From Epiperipatus broadwayi (lineage: Eukaryota; Onychophora; Udeonychophora; Euonychophora; Peripatidae), in assembly GCA_028023455.1 (NCBI GenBank), contig JAQFVV010000023.1, positions 1,477,501-1,541,500 of the forward strand: 64,000 nt of DNA, given 5' to 3'. Of this stretch, positions 1 through 11,786 are shown piece after piece. The first letter of the stretch is position 1; each line of letters opens with the position of its first letter. The notes under the pieces were generated by a model. That model was not told where the DNA came from. It ran no database searches and saw only the letters and a list, made by a program, of their open reading frames with translations. The position numbers were made by a program, and so were the translations under genes.

Positions 1-2290
1 GAATTCATTATTCTATGTTGGCAAAGAAAATAAGATAAATTTATCTTTCAATAAATAAATTCTATAAAAATTCTCTTTTAGTTTATTAGGAATCATTTTT
101 AAATAAAACCAAATAATAATATATATATATAAGATATATATTAAATAATAAAATCGTGTACGGGTATATATAATACATCCTTTTATTTTTTCAGATATTT
201 AAAATAATAAATAAAAAATATTATATACAGCAAATATATATAAATTATTGTTTTGGTATGCATAAGAATCATTATGAAAGTTAAAAAAAATAAATAAATT
301 AATATAAAATTTTAAATAAATTGGAATATAAATTTATATTAAATATAATCTCTATCAACCCAAACTTATAGCCTCTTTAGTTTTAAATTTTGTGTTATTT
401 TGCCTGTTAATTTTGTGTTAGAAAAAGTGATGAATTTATAATTTTTTTTATAATGAAAAAAAAAAAAACATCCAAATATTTTATACTAATTTTTCTCTTT
501 CAAATTCCTGTTTTTTCTTCATCCTTTTCTTGTTTTTTTCTTTACGTTATATTAGATGCTTCAGAAAGAAAATCTAGAAATTGTTTCTTGGTGTATGTTT
601 TTTTATCCTTCTAAATTTCTTTCCTTGAAAAATAAATAAATAAATTGAAATGTTGAATCCAATATATTAATTTTAGTTACCTCCAGTTTTATTAGTTGAT
701 CTTATAGTTCCATACTTCAATTTCCAACTTTTTTTTCTTTTAAATTGGAAAAAAACGCCCTTGCTATATATCTCTATTAGCGTCATGTTTATGTATTTAC
801 CATAGAAATCTATCTTATTCCAATATTCTGAAGAATGGTAATTTCAAAGAAAAAAAATACAACAATTTTATCCTTCAGTTGGTTTTTTACTATCTTAATA
901 ATAATAATGCTCTTCTTGTTATTGTGTTGTTGTGCTAGAAATGTGTTTTGAAAACATTGTTAATGTTTTATTTTAAACAATTAACATTAAAAAAAATAAA
1001 TATCAAGTATATATATATAAAAATATTAAATTGAAAATTTATTCGAAGCTTTAAAAATATATATATACATAAATAATAATATTGATTTTTTAATAATATA
1101 AATAAAATAATTTTATATAATAAAATTTATATGTCTCTATTTATTTATAATAATTAAATATTCATAAGATGTACATCAACATATAAATAAAATAATAACT
1201 AAAAATAACTATACTAATAACATAACAATGATAATACTTATATATAAACATAACTCAAAGAGATTTTTTTAATAAAAATGAATTTTAAAATAAATAAACT
1301 TACAATATATATATATATTAATTGTATATGTTCAAATGGTGTAGCTTTGATGATGACTGCAGGGCAGTTGAAACTGTAAGCAAGAGGAAATAAATCATAT
1401 GTTAAAATTGCATTGTAAAGTGTTTATTAAGGAGTATATGGTATATTATATATATATAATTTATCAATGCAAATAAGGAGAAGTAGAAAAATTTTAATAC
1501 ATTTGCTTTATTAATATCTCAGTATGATTGGAAATTTAATATACTTAAAATAATTTGTCAAATTCATTATTTTTGTAAGAATTAGAAAATCAAATGTAAA
1601 TGGATTCAAAGTTTGACAATGGAGAGAAGTGCATAGGCATGATCACTGCAAAAACTGTTTATTCCTTCTATAACTAAGTATTATTAGAAACATTGTGTTA
1701 ATTAACAGTGCAGAATAAGGTGTGTGATGGAAACATCATTCCAAAAAGCATGAAATCAGTGAGCAAAGAATTAGCATTGGAGATAAATAATATAAACTAA
1801 CATGTAAATGATAAACATATAACCTCACCAATAATCATCAAAAAGTCATCAGTCATCTTTTGTGACTGAAATTAAAATGGGTACTTTATACAATGTATGC
1901 CAATTATCATCTATCCAGTTGTGGCATATTATAAAAGCAATCATCAATATTTCAACTGCATGCACATACATAAGTGCTAAAAATAACTATAAAAATATTC
2001 TAAATGCTAGAATCATTGTATCAATGCTGATCATCATCAATGCTTGATACTATCTGGTATCTTAAGTGAACTGGCTATCAATAAAATAGTAATCATCATA
2101 TTTATTATGTGTACATATAATTAAATACATATAATTTTACTTAAAATCAATATCACACCTATAGTATGTGCAAGTCATTAGATATTTTTGCAGTAAATTA
2201 ATATATATATATATTCTTGATTTATGTGAATTTCTATTTTATACTATTTATGTATAGATTATATTAATTATGTGTACATAATTATATATC
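1..2290. other. AT-rich non-coding DNA, no gene seen
   Basis: I see no exon-like segment, RNA gene or recognisable transposon here. The stretch is dominated by A/T runs and short TATATA tracts. The one open frame of about 60 codons (near 1862-2047) has low-complexity content and no family resemblance. It may be intron or intergenic DNA upstream of the SLC17 exon. Confidence 0.5.
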
Positions 2291-2466
2291 ATTAAAAATC
2301 AGTCAACACTGAGACAATCCCGATATCAATAACAATCAACAATTTCAAACTCTTATCAAGGCAAGTATTCCACCTTTATTGTTAAAAGGGGTTGCTTTGA
2401 TAACAGATTGAAATTTTTGATTGTTATTGATATTGTGATTGTCTAAGTTTTGACTAGTTTTTCATG
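2291..2466. repeat. Foldback (long inverted repeat) element
   Basis: The left arm (about 2291-2364) and right arm (about 2392-2466) are reverse complements over roughly 70 bases with around 10 mismatches, separated by a loop of about 27 bases. The shared core contains GATATCAATAACAATCAA on the left and its complement on the right. Such imperfect hairpins are typical of foldback MITEs. No flanking duplication could be fixed because the surroundings are AT-rich. Confidence 0.75.
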
Positions 2467-5400
2467 ATTACTCTCAAACTCATTTAGCCTTGACCATTAT
2501 TATAATAAATCAATAATTAAGTTTTTTATTTAAATTGATAGATTTGTTTTTTAAAAAATGCTAAAGAAAAAAATTTGCTATTTTTTTAACTTTTTACAAT
2601 TATTTTAAATAATATGATTTTTCTAGTTTAGTTTTTGTAAAAAAAAAAACAATTGCTTTAAAATAAAAATTGAAACATTTTTAAATAGAAAACTTAGTTA
2701 CAGATTTATTGTGCACATATAATTATGTACTCATGCTGATTATGATATAATTAGAATTTAAAATGGTTTTTAAAATGTTATAAAATTGAAAAAAAAAAAT
2801 TTTTTTAACTGCTTTCTCATGACCATTATTTAAAACAAATGAAAATTATAATTGTTAATTGCAAAACATGTAATTATTTTAATATTTTTCCACTCTCTGT
2901 TCTATATCTATCAAACTAGTTGACTTACTGAAAAGATAAGTATTTTAGTATATTAGGGTGTTTATAACTTAATTATATATCATTTTTCAAGCAATTCTAT
3001 TGAATTTAAATATATTAAATCTCGATTTTAAAATTTCATTCTAACTTGAAAAAAAGATCAAAAGTTAACAAACAGATTTTTCAAAATCAATAAAAGCATT
3101 TAATAAAAATACTTTCTATTCCTCATTAAAGTTTTGAATATAAATCTAAATATTAAAATACTTCCATAATCTGTTTTTATGAGATGGCAAATAATGGCAA
3201 AGTCCCCCACTGACAATAATTAAATGTTTATTTTTTGTCATAACTTTCTTATTTTATTAATTCTACTTTGCTTCAAGCAGAGAACTTTTTTCATTTTAGA
3301 AGCAAACAATTTTTAAAATAAAATAAAAATGTAAATTTTTTTATGTGATTATAAAGCTTTATCATCAGTAATAAAGTGATGCATATGTGCCATTGAATTT
3401 TAATCATTTATTTTTTTATAAATGAGTATTTAAAATTCAATAGAGTCCATTTCATATCATATCTTAATTAGAGTTTTTAAGTCTTGAACTATTTTTCTAT
3501 TCCCAGGACTCAAAACAAAAAATTTTAAATTCCCTTGATTTCATAAATGAAAAGAATGCAACACACTCCAGTAGTCAATATTAACCAATATAAATAATGA
3601 GTTACAGCTAGTAATTAATAATTTTTTTAATTAAATAAAGAGCAAATTTTAAATTGAAATAAAACAAATTTATCAAAAGAAACATTGATAAGAAAGAAAA
3701 AAACTTAAAATAGTAATGCTTATAGGTAAAAATCTGAAAAGTTAATTATAAAGAAAAATAATTTGTTTATTGTACAAAAAATTATACATTAGTGTACAAA
3801 AAAAATTAATGTTATTAATAATTTCCAAAATAAGTTTTGAAAAACTGACATATCAGTTTAATAGGTGTACTACATAATTGCTTTTACAGTGGCACATTTT
3901 ACAAATGAAAATCTAATCAATAAAATAGTAAATTATGACATATAGTGAACATATTTGTTGTACCAATATAATTACAAAATAATAAGAAATTAAATTATAA
4001 TATACAATGAAGACATATTTATGTTAATATAAGTGCAAATAATGATGATGATAATAATCAACTTACAGTATTTATTTTTATGCTATTTAAATTTACATTA
4101 TGCATATTTTTCAAATGAAAGTTTATTCAATAAAAAATTATGATATATAGTATAACATATTTATTTACATATTTATTTATATAAATCTAATTAGAAAAAA
4201 ATAATAAATTATTGTTTATTAGTGTCATTTATTATTTATTTGTTTTATTTTATATTTCTATATTTAAATCAAAAAATATCTGAAATCTCAAGAAATTTCA
4301 AAGCAAGTTAAGTAAAATTCTTGGGAATTTTTGTCTTGGAATTCTTGAATTAAGTCTTAATCCTTGCTCCAGGATTTATGCTTACTAATATTTTTTTGTA
4401 TATAAAATGGGAATTAGTTCACAATACGAATTCAGTTCACCCACACACCAATATATATATATATATTTTATTAATGAATCAGTGAGATTTTTTTTAGATG
4501 CAATGAAAAAGGCATGTAATCACCAACTCTCTAATGAAGGAATATTGGGATTACTAAAAAGATTACTTCTGTTGTCAAATAATATATAATAAGATATATT
4601 TGATCTATCTTGAATAAATATATCATAATTATAATGAATAATGATCAATCAGATCACATTTACTAATAGATCATTTTCTCATTGAGAATATACTGATAGT
4701 GAACTGTAACTAGAAAAGATTATATAAATTGCACATATATAATTTTTATTTATAAAGTCATGATTTTGTAGAATGCATATTTTTTGTCAAATGATTTATT
4801 GATTTTTAAATAACTTTCTCACTTTATTTATTTTGCATTAACTTACTTAAAACGTTCTGAGTTTTAAACTCATTTTTTTTTTCCAGTTGTGAATATTATT
4901 ATTTTTTTCCTTGGCTTTTCTTTATAAATAATTTTTTTTTAATTAAAACTTTTATTTCTAAAAATATAAATTATGGTTAATTAAGTATACAGTAACCCTT
5001 GGGTCCTTCTTTTTAAGAAACTATAAAAAAAATTAATTATAATTATGGACAAATAATAATACCAATATTCTATTTTTAAAACATTAGTTCTTTTAAAAGA
5101 AGGCATTTATCTAAATAAAAATGAGTCGTGAAGTTAATTATTTTAAAAATAAGTGACTTAAAATGAACTTTAAAAAATTAATAAAATTAATTAAAATAGA
5201 AAACAGATTGTAGCAGGTAACTTAAATCCTTAAATCAATTTAAAACATTTTAATGAAAGTTTTCAAATTAAAAAAAAAAGTTATCTACGCAGCAAAATAT
5301 TGTGTACAACTGTAATTTTTCTATGATAAAATGATAGGCTGAAATGATAAAGTCATGAAAAAGAATGTAGTCCTCCATATCACTGATTCTAGTATCATAG

Positions 5401-5760
5401 AAATTAAACAATAGATGCTGGAAAATTGTACATGTGAAAATGTTGCATTGAGAACTCATTAAAACTCCAAAGCTTAGTTTAAGTTCTGTCACATAAAGAA
5501 GCATTCATTTTTTATCTAATGTTTAAAAAAGCAAAAGTGACTATTTTTTAAAATTTTTGATTATTAGTTATAATACTGATTTTCTTTCATATGTATAAAA
5601 TCCAATGCTTTTTATTTGCCTATTCGTTTTTAATTTTAGATTTATATTCTTTAATGTTCCTTTAAAAACAAATAATTGCTGTTCTTATGATAAATATATT
5701 TATTGTTTATTTCTAAAGTTATCAGTATCTCGATTTAATAATATTTACTTTGTTTTATAG
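2467..5760. other. AT-rich intron or intergenic DNA
   Basis: No exon was recognised between the foldback and the SLC17 exon. The last ~20 bases (to 5760) form the 3' splice site of the upstream intron: a T-rich tract ending in TTTTATAG. A diverged tandem duplication lies at about 3890-4215: the segment beginning ACAAATGAAAATCTAATCAA recurs about 215 bases later. Confidence 0.5.
3890..4215. repeat. Diverged tandem duplication, ~215 bp period
   Basis: A segment reading roughly 'caaatgaaaatctaatcaat ... tatgacatatagtgaacatattt' near 3900-3955 recurs as 'caaatgaaagtttattcaat ... tatgatatatagtataacatattt' near 4115-4165. Only two copies are seen and they are well diverged. Confidence 0.45.
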
Positions 5761-5848
5761 GGTGTAACATATCCATCAATTCATGCCATCTGGAGCCGTT
5801 GGGCTCCACCACTTGAAAAAACAAAATTAGCTACAATTTCATTTTCTG
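5761..5848 (+). CDS. Internal exon of an SLC17-family anion transporter (sialin / VGLUT-like)
   Basis: This 88-base exon encodes [20 protein letters not shown] followed by TKLATISFS and the first base of the next codon. That matches the highly conserved SLC17 (MFS, Na+/phosphate-anion cotransporter) signature around transmembrane helix 4 and the following loop, where family members carry G-V-T-(Y/F)-P-A-x-H-x-x-W-x-x-W-A-P-P-L-E-(R/K). The exon is framed by a good acceptor (T-rich tract then TTTTATAG) and a consensus donor (TCTG|GTAAGT). It starts in phase 0 and ends in phase 1. SLC17 proteins move organic anions such as sialic acid, glutamate, urate or phosphate across lysosomal, synaptic vesicle or plasma membranes. 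Which paralogue this is cannot be told from 29 residues. No other exon of the gene was recognised in the window, so flanking introns are long or the remaining exons lie outside. Confidence 0.9.
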
Positions 5849-7398
5849 GTAAGTTTTATTTTATTTAATTTCTCTTCTAAATATTCAAAAAATAAATTTG
5901 TCTATATAATCCTCTTCTTTTCCACTTTATTCATTGCCATTTGACTCCAAGGCTTTTCAGAGATATTTGAAATGATGAATAATAGTGAATCCTATATACT
6001 TCTTTAACATATATTCAAGTACTTACAATACAAATAATTTTAATATATGTGTACATTTAGATAATGCTGTAATAAATTTAGAGAAAAACAGAGAGAATAG
6101 CCATATGAAAGTATAAATCCACAATATGAGAAAATGTCTGACAAAGATATAATCTATGATAATCTCATACAAATAAATGTGAATATTTAAATTTATGAAT
6201 TTCTACTTTTTATTTTGTAGTCAATATTTTTCAAACAATTGATTATTGAAATCATTTATGATGAATCTGTGGATATTAAATGATGGTTGTATAAACAAGT
6301 ATATTTATATAGTGAGATAGTTATGTATCTCATGGCATTCAACAACCTGGGAATGTGTGTGCACATATGCATTTAAACTTGAAAGGAAAAGTAGAAATAA
6401 ATACAAACAATTTTTATAGATATTTTCTATATTATACTGGAATAACACTTATGGATTAAATAATTTTGAATTTAAAAAAAAATATTATAAATTTTAAACA
6501 TTTTAAAAAGATCTAATTAAATTTTTTTATTAATTATGGATTTTGAAGTTAAAACAAGCATATTTTTATGTTACAATAGATATAATGGTAATTATAAAAT
6601 TCCACCATTTATTTTGATTACATTAAGAATTTTTTTTATTTAAAGCTTGTATAACATATTTTAATAAAAATCCTACAAAGTTATTTTTGAAAAGATTAAG
6701 GTGAATTAAAAAGAGTCATTAACTTTTTTCAATCAGGATAAAAAAAATCTTACTTCTAATTACTGTAGGTTTTTTTAAAATTTTACCCTGACAATAAAAA
6801 GATGATAAAAATGATTAGAGAAGAGATTATGACAGTTTTACAATAGTAGTTACTATGAAGATATAACTGAAGGCAAGGCAGTGCAAGTCAGCTGCTGCTA
6901 GTATCACATTGGTAGATTGTAGATTTACATAAAAGTACAGGACCCATGTTTATGTATTTTCCATAGCCCATATGTATAAACAGTAAGCCTGAAGTGTATC
7001 AAATTCTGGACTAAATGAAGCTGATTGAATGCTAACAGTTATCAGATTATACTTTTCCCCAAAATGACAATATTCCATATAAAGATACTGCTTTGGATAT
7101 ATATAAAGTATAGCTAGTAAGCAGAATGCATTATATTTTGAGAATGATATTATTTTTAATAATTTCTCTAAAATACAGTTAAAATTTTTAAATTACATTT
7201 TTTTAATTAAATAATTTTTTTCAACTAAATGTAAGATGCGTTTCAAATTTAAAAAATAAGTGAACTTCAAAATCTTTCTAGATTAGAGAACAAAAGAACT
7301 TGCTTGAATATTTTTAGACATTCACAATTTATTTAAGAGTAGTTTGAAAAGAAAAAAAACTTTGGTGAAGAACTGTCAAAAAAGTAATATATATATAG
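5849..7398. other. Start of the intron downstream of the SLC17 exon
   Basis: It begins with the consensus donor GTAAGTTTTA. The rest is AT-rich without any exon-like or transposon sequence that I recognise, up to the LTR retrotransposon at 7399. A somewhat GC-richer patch at about 6860-7100 has no coding resemblance. Confidence 0.5.
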
Positions 7399-9298
7399 TG
7401 CTGGGTTTGAACCATAGATGATCTTACATGCCCTACTCACTAGGTTTAGCTGGGTTTAAACCTTATTTATAATAAATTTATAATCTTATATTATAAATAT
7501 TACATGAAAGAACCGGCTTGTCCGAGCAGAGTGGAGAATATTATTGATGTCAGGGCCATCAACAATACCCACAGTCAGACCAAGCTATGCATAACATGGT
7601 CACATTTCCAGACTGCAGCCCACCTTGACTACTAGATTCAAACCCCTACTATCAAAGCATTTTATTTGTTTCGGAGTAAACCCTGGGCACCAGCTAGTTT
7701 CTAGAACTAATGTGTTTGGACAGTAGGCCCATAATCCAGTGCTTGAAAAATCCCTTAACTAGCTCAGACTATTTTTAATTCAATAACAAATTATTTCAAT
7801 TAGTCGTAAAAAGAATTGACAGACAAAATTAAGCTTTTAGTTTCAAGATAATTTATTTTACTAAACATTTGTTATTCTACTTTTAATTTACTTATGAGAA
7901 CTTATTTAAACAAACAAGGGCTTATCATAACTTCAGGCTCACACATATATAATAGCAATATAATATAACAAAGAATTAAATAATATTTGACATTTAAAAT
8001 ACAATGAAATCAATATATCCTAATGCATTAACACACACAACATTTCAAAACATGCACATCAATAGTTTGTTTATGCATGCTTATAGAGTTCATTATTACT
8101 TGACTCTAGGAGGCTTTAAACTAATGCTATGGCTACTTTAGAAATGAGAATAAGAAAAATATTATTACCTAGGATTTTAGAATGTGGATACTTCTTGCTG
8201 TTTGTGGTGAACTTTATTTTAATAGGATTTTGTTCTCTTCCTGGTGGCTGCTTCAAATGAGAATATTTCCAGACAACTGGATTCGATGTTTTCCTGAGGA
8301 GGTTTAATTCTTATTCAGTGGCACTGTTCTTGGAGACAGTTAAATATTCCTGGTGATTTTTAAAATGTTAGGCAGGCATTTTTTATTCTGGGCAGGTTTC
8401 TGTTTCACTGGATTCAGGTTAGAGAAAGTCATATGTTTCTGAGGTTTTTAACACTGCATTATTGGCTGATTGATTGACTGATTTAATTTGATGTAATCTT
8501 GCTGAACTGAACTCTTTCTCAACTGTTATCTCAACTCAACCTCAACTGTTTTCCAATGAAAAACTGGACTATTTATCCATAAGACCTGTTGTCATTGTGA
8601 TGTCTGCCAGCAATATCTGTTGTCAAAATTCCTTCCTTGTTTTTAATTGCATTCCTCTGATAAGCTTTTAATCCTGTTGTTGGAGTTGCTTTAATTAGCA
8701 ACCATCGCATGTTTGTTGTTGTTTTTTGTTTAACTTAATAGCCATTGCAAAACTTGTTGTTTTGTAGATTTTTAACTTAGTAGCCATAACTGAGTGTTTT
8801 TAATTTTTAACTTTCATTTATTTCATTTTAACACTCACACATATTTAAGCTATGTTTACAATCGCACATATATATTTTACTAACAAGCTCACATTAATTC
8901 GTCATTTATGCACATGTATATTTTATTCTAATAAACTCAATATTAGTTTTAAGATTACTTTTTTTTTTTAACTCAAAAGAGATATTTTTTACTTATTTGA
9001 AAATCAACTTCTTTTAATTTTCCCAGTAACTATGAATTAATTGTTTTTAGAAAAAACTCTTTAAACTTTATAAACTTTTAATTTGACGTTTCTAAAGCAA
9101 ACCCCCTCCCCCTTCTAATTAATTAATTGTAACTTTTATTTCAAAAAAACTCTTTGACTTTTAATTTTATGTTTTGAAAACAAACTGCAATAAAAAAACT
9201 CTTAAACTTTTACATACTATTTTCTTTTAACGAACTGTATTTTATTTTAATAATTTTTAGAGAAAATTAGATATATGTACCAACACAATCTTGGTACA
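7399..9298 (-). repeat. 3' LTR (left copy) of the gag-only LTR retrotransposon
   Basis: It matches 11787-13682 almost throughout, with scattered substitutions and small indels. A long near-identical stretch runs from about 7850 to 8720 and its partner. Divergence between the two LTRs could be used to estimate age. The left boundary is placed at TG in TATAGTGCTGGG and the right one at TTGGTACA. Confidence 0.85.
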
Positions 9299-9446
9299 TT
9301 ACACCACCCTCCATTTGAGAGTAAAATGCATCATTTTTGACCATTTTATCTCTGATTAAATTCTTTATTAAATCTTAAATTATTTATTATTTTTCTAAGT
9401 TTACTTTTTAATATCTAACACTTTACATGCTAAGGGCAATCTTCAC

Positions 9447-9677
9447 TTATACTTTGCTTCTTTCGATGCTGGCAACATTGCTTACAATGATCTTAGTGCT
9501 GAATAATGACCACGAGGACAACACTATTTTCAGTGATGCAAGAATCTTTTCAAAACAAAGCAGATGCAGATTTTCTGGCTTATACTGACTTACACGTATG
9601 AAAAATAAAGCTTCAGGTGCCGGTTCTCTTGACTGAACTTTGACAAAGAAAAGGTAACTATGAATGGCAAGATTCAT
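9447..9677 (-). other. Short open frame in the LTR element's 3' internal region
   Basis: An open frame of 76 codons lies between the gag-like gene and the polypurine tract. It begins with ATG and encodes a mildly hydrophobic peptide (MNLAIHSYLFFVKVQ...). I recognise no domain. It may be a remnant of a pol-derived sequence or chance. Confidence 0.2.
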
Positions 9678-9955
9678 CTACTGTCCAATTCATCTTACAC
9701 TTTGGAAACGAGGTACGAGATATGGGGATTCTCCCCTGAAAAAGTGATTTGCGGCTTATTCTGATTGTTCCCAATGTGCATTTTTAAAAGAGGTATGATT
9801 CCTGATAAGCCCATTTCGGGGGCTAAATTTTATTCAGCCAACAGCTTTAACTTATCTTTATCTAAAACTTATTTCAATACTACCCTCATTCCCTTAAATT
9901 TCAAACCCTTATACATTCCTAATATAACTTAAGTTGATTTTCATTCATATTATTT

Positions 9956-10500
9956 TAATCTTACTATATTATTTTAAATTCATATGACCAATATCTTAAA
10001 TATTTATTTATATTAATCTTACAATATTATTCTGAACCATTATGAACATTATTTTAAATATTTATTTATATTAACCTAATCTTACACTATTATTTTTTTA
10101 AACCATTTCTTTAACTTTTTTATTAATGTGCGTGAATTCAGAGAAAAAAACTATTTTACTTTATTACGATTCATTATTACACAATGTTTTTATTTTATTT
10201 GACTTGATTACTTTAAACTATTTATTTACTTCCTTTTATTAGTCTGTGTGTATTCAAATAAAACTTTTATTTTATTATGCTACTTTATTTATTATTTTCT
10301 TCAGAAATTTTTATATTTATTTATTTAACTTGATTTTATTGATTTTTTTATTTGAACTGTTTATTTACGAGCATTTCTTCTTAATTAGTATGTGCGTGGA
10401 GAAAAAAAAATCTTTTATTTAATGAAGCCTCCATTATTATGATTACTTTCAAACATTTCATTTATTATTATTCATTTACTTTCATATTTATTATTTTAGT
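9956..10500. repeat. Tandem repeats inside the LTR element
   Basis: A 58-bp unit starting TAATCTTAC(T/A)ATATTATT occurs at 9956 and 10014, with a partial third copy from 10072. Downstream, three diverged units of ~120-140 bp begin near 10124, 10240 and 10386, each with a TTA(A/G)T.TG(C/T)G(C/T)G(T/G)-like core followed by T-rich DNA. They lie between the gag-like gene and the 3' LTR, where non-autonomous LTR elements often carry expanded non-coding spacer. Confidence 0.5.
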
Positions 10501-10625
10501 TATAAATAGAAGTTTCAGATTTAAATTTATCATATTTATTTACGTTAGAATAATCATATTCATGCTCATTGTCCATTTCCGGTCCTTTGTTTCTTTTCTT
10601 TACTATTCTGCCTGATTACTAACTT

Positions 10626-11409
10626 TTAAACTATGTCAGGCAGTTCCTCCTTTCTACCTACTAACTCTGTAATATAAAGTAATTTTCCTCTCTTGTCTAT
10701 TCTTTGCTTATAATTTATTACTTTATCTCTTTCATGCTCCATCCTATTTTCTGCCTTGTAAATTAGAAAACTTTTGTATTTAAACAAACTCCAAATTACT
10801 TCAAATTGAGAATATTTTTTCCTATGCTTTCTTTTTGTTTTAAATCTACATTTAAAACGAACACGAACTTTTACTTTAACCTTTTTATTTTCTTGTGAAA
10901 ACTTGTTTATGTTATTTTCTATCTTTATTATTTTTATTTCCAATTTACTATACTTAACGCTATCTTGCTGTACTATATCTTGATCTACCTTTACTAATTT
11001 ATCCTTTCCTTCACTTACATCTCTTATTAACTCGACATCCTTTTCTATATCCTGACTTTCTTTAACAGAATCTAACTCTATAATTTCTTGGTTCTTCTCT
11101 ACATTTCATTTTATCTCACATTTTATTTCTCTTATTTCTGCCATGAGTTCTTTAATTTCTCCCTTCAATTCTGCTTTGAGTTCTTGTTGACATTGCCTGA
11201 ATTCCTGACACATTTCTTCTTTGAGCTCTTGTTGACTTTGCCTGAATTTTTGATGCATTTCTTTCATCATTTCTGCTTTGAACTCTTGCTGACTTTGCTT
11301 AAATTCTTTCATCATATTCATCATCATTTTCATCATCATCTGTGTCTCAGATACTTCTTTCTCTTTTTTCACTAACTGGGGATTTTTAAAAAATAGTTTC
11401 TTCGCTCAT
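10626..11409 (-). pseudogene. gag-like gene of the LTR element (frameshift plus stop)
   Basis: On the minus strand an ATG at 11409-11407 opens a short frame that meets a stop within ten codons; a shift of one base at a T/A run near 11388 leads into a long frame running from about 11385 to 10626, broken once by TGA at 11106-11108. The first half is methionine- and glutamine-rich and strongly helical, with KxxxQSQQELKxE(M/L) repeated three times in 40 residues: a coiled coil. The second half becomes very basic (KVKVKVRVRFKCRFKTKRKH), as expected of a nucleic-acid-binding gag tail, although no CCHC knuckle is seen. Total length would be about 260 residues, short for a gag. The function as gag is inferred from position between LTRs and composition. 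I did not attempt to restore it. Confidence 0.6.
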
Positions 11410-11769
11410 TTTTATTCATGGTTATATACTTTTTTTAAATTATCTTTTTGCATTAACAAATCAAATATTATTGTTTATTTATTTTTAAATGTATCATATG
11501 ATTGACTCCACCCCCTTGTCCTTTTTTCTACCCATTTTTAATGCCTTAACTCCACCCAAAATATCCAACTGTCTCTGATTTAACAGAATGATTTATTTTA
11601 ACTAACGTAAATGTCAAAATCTCTTTTTATTTAAAGAAAAAAAAAGTTTTGGTCAATTCTCTTTTTAAAATTAAACCACTTTAAAATACGTAATTTAGCT
11701 TTTTAGATTTTTATTTTCAAACAGTAACAAAACATTTAGTTACTGCCATTTATGAGGAGTTTGGCCCAT

Positions 11770-11782
11770 GGTGGGAGAGCCA
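11770..11782 (-). promoter_or_regulatory. Candidate tRNA primer-binding site
   Basis: The minus strand reads TGGCTCTCCCACC, beginning with the TGG expected opposite a tRNA CCA end, four bases inside the 5' LTR boundary. The identity of the tRNA was not checked. Confidence 0.5.
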
Positions 11783-11786
11783 TTTG

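Noticed and set aside
11088-11375. Plus-strand open frame of 95 codons
   Set aside because: It is the antisense shadow of the minus-strand gag-like coiled coil; its Phe/His/Leu-rich content is the complement of Lys/Met/Glu codons.
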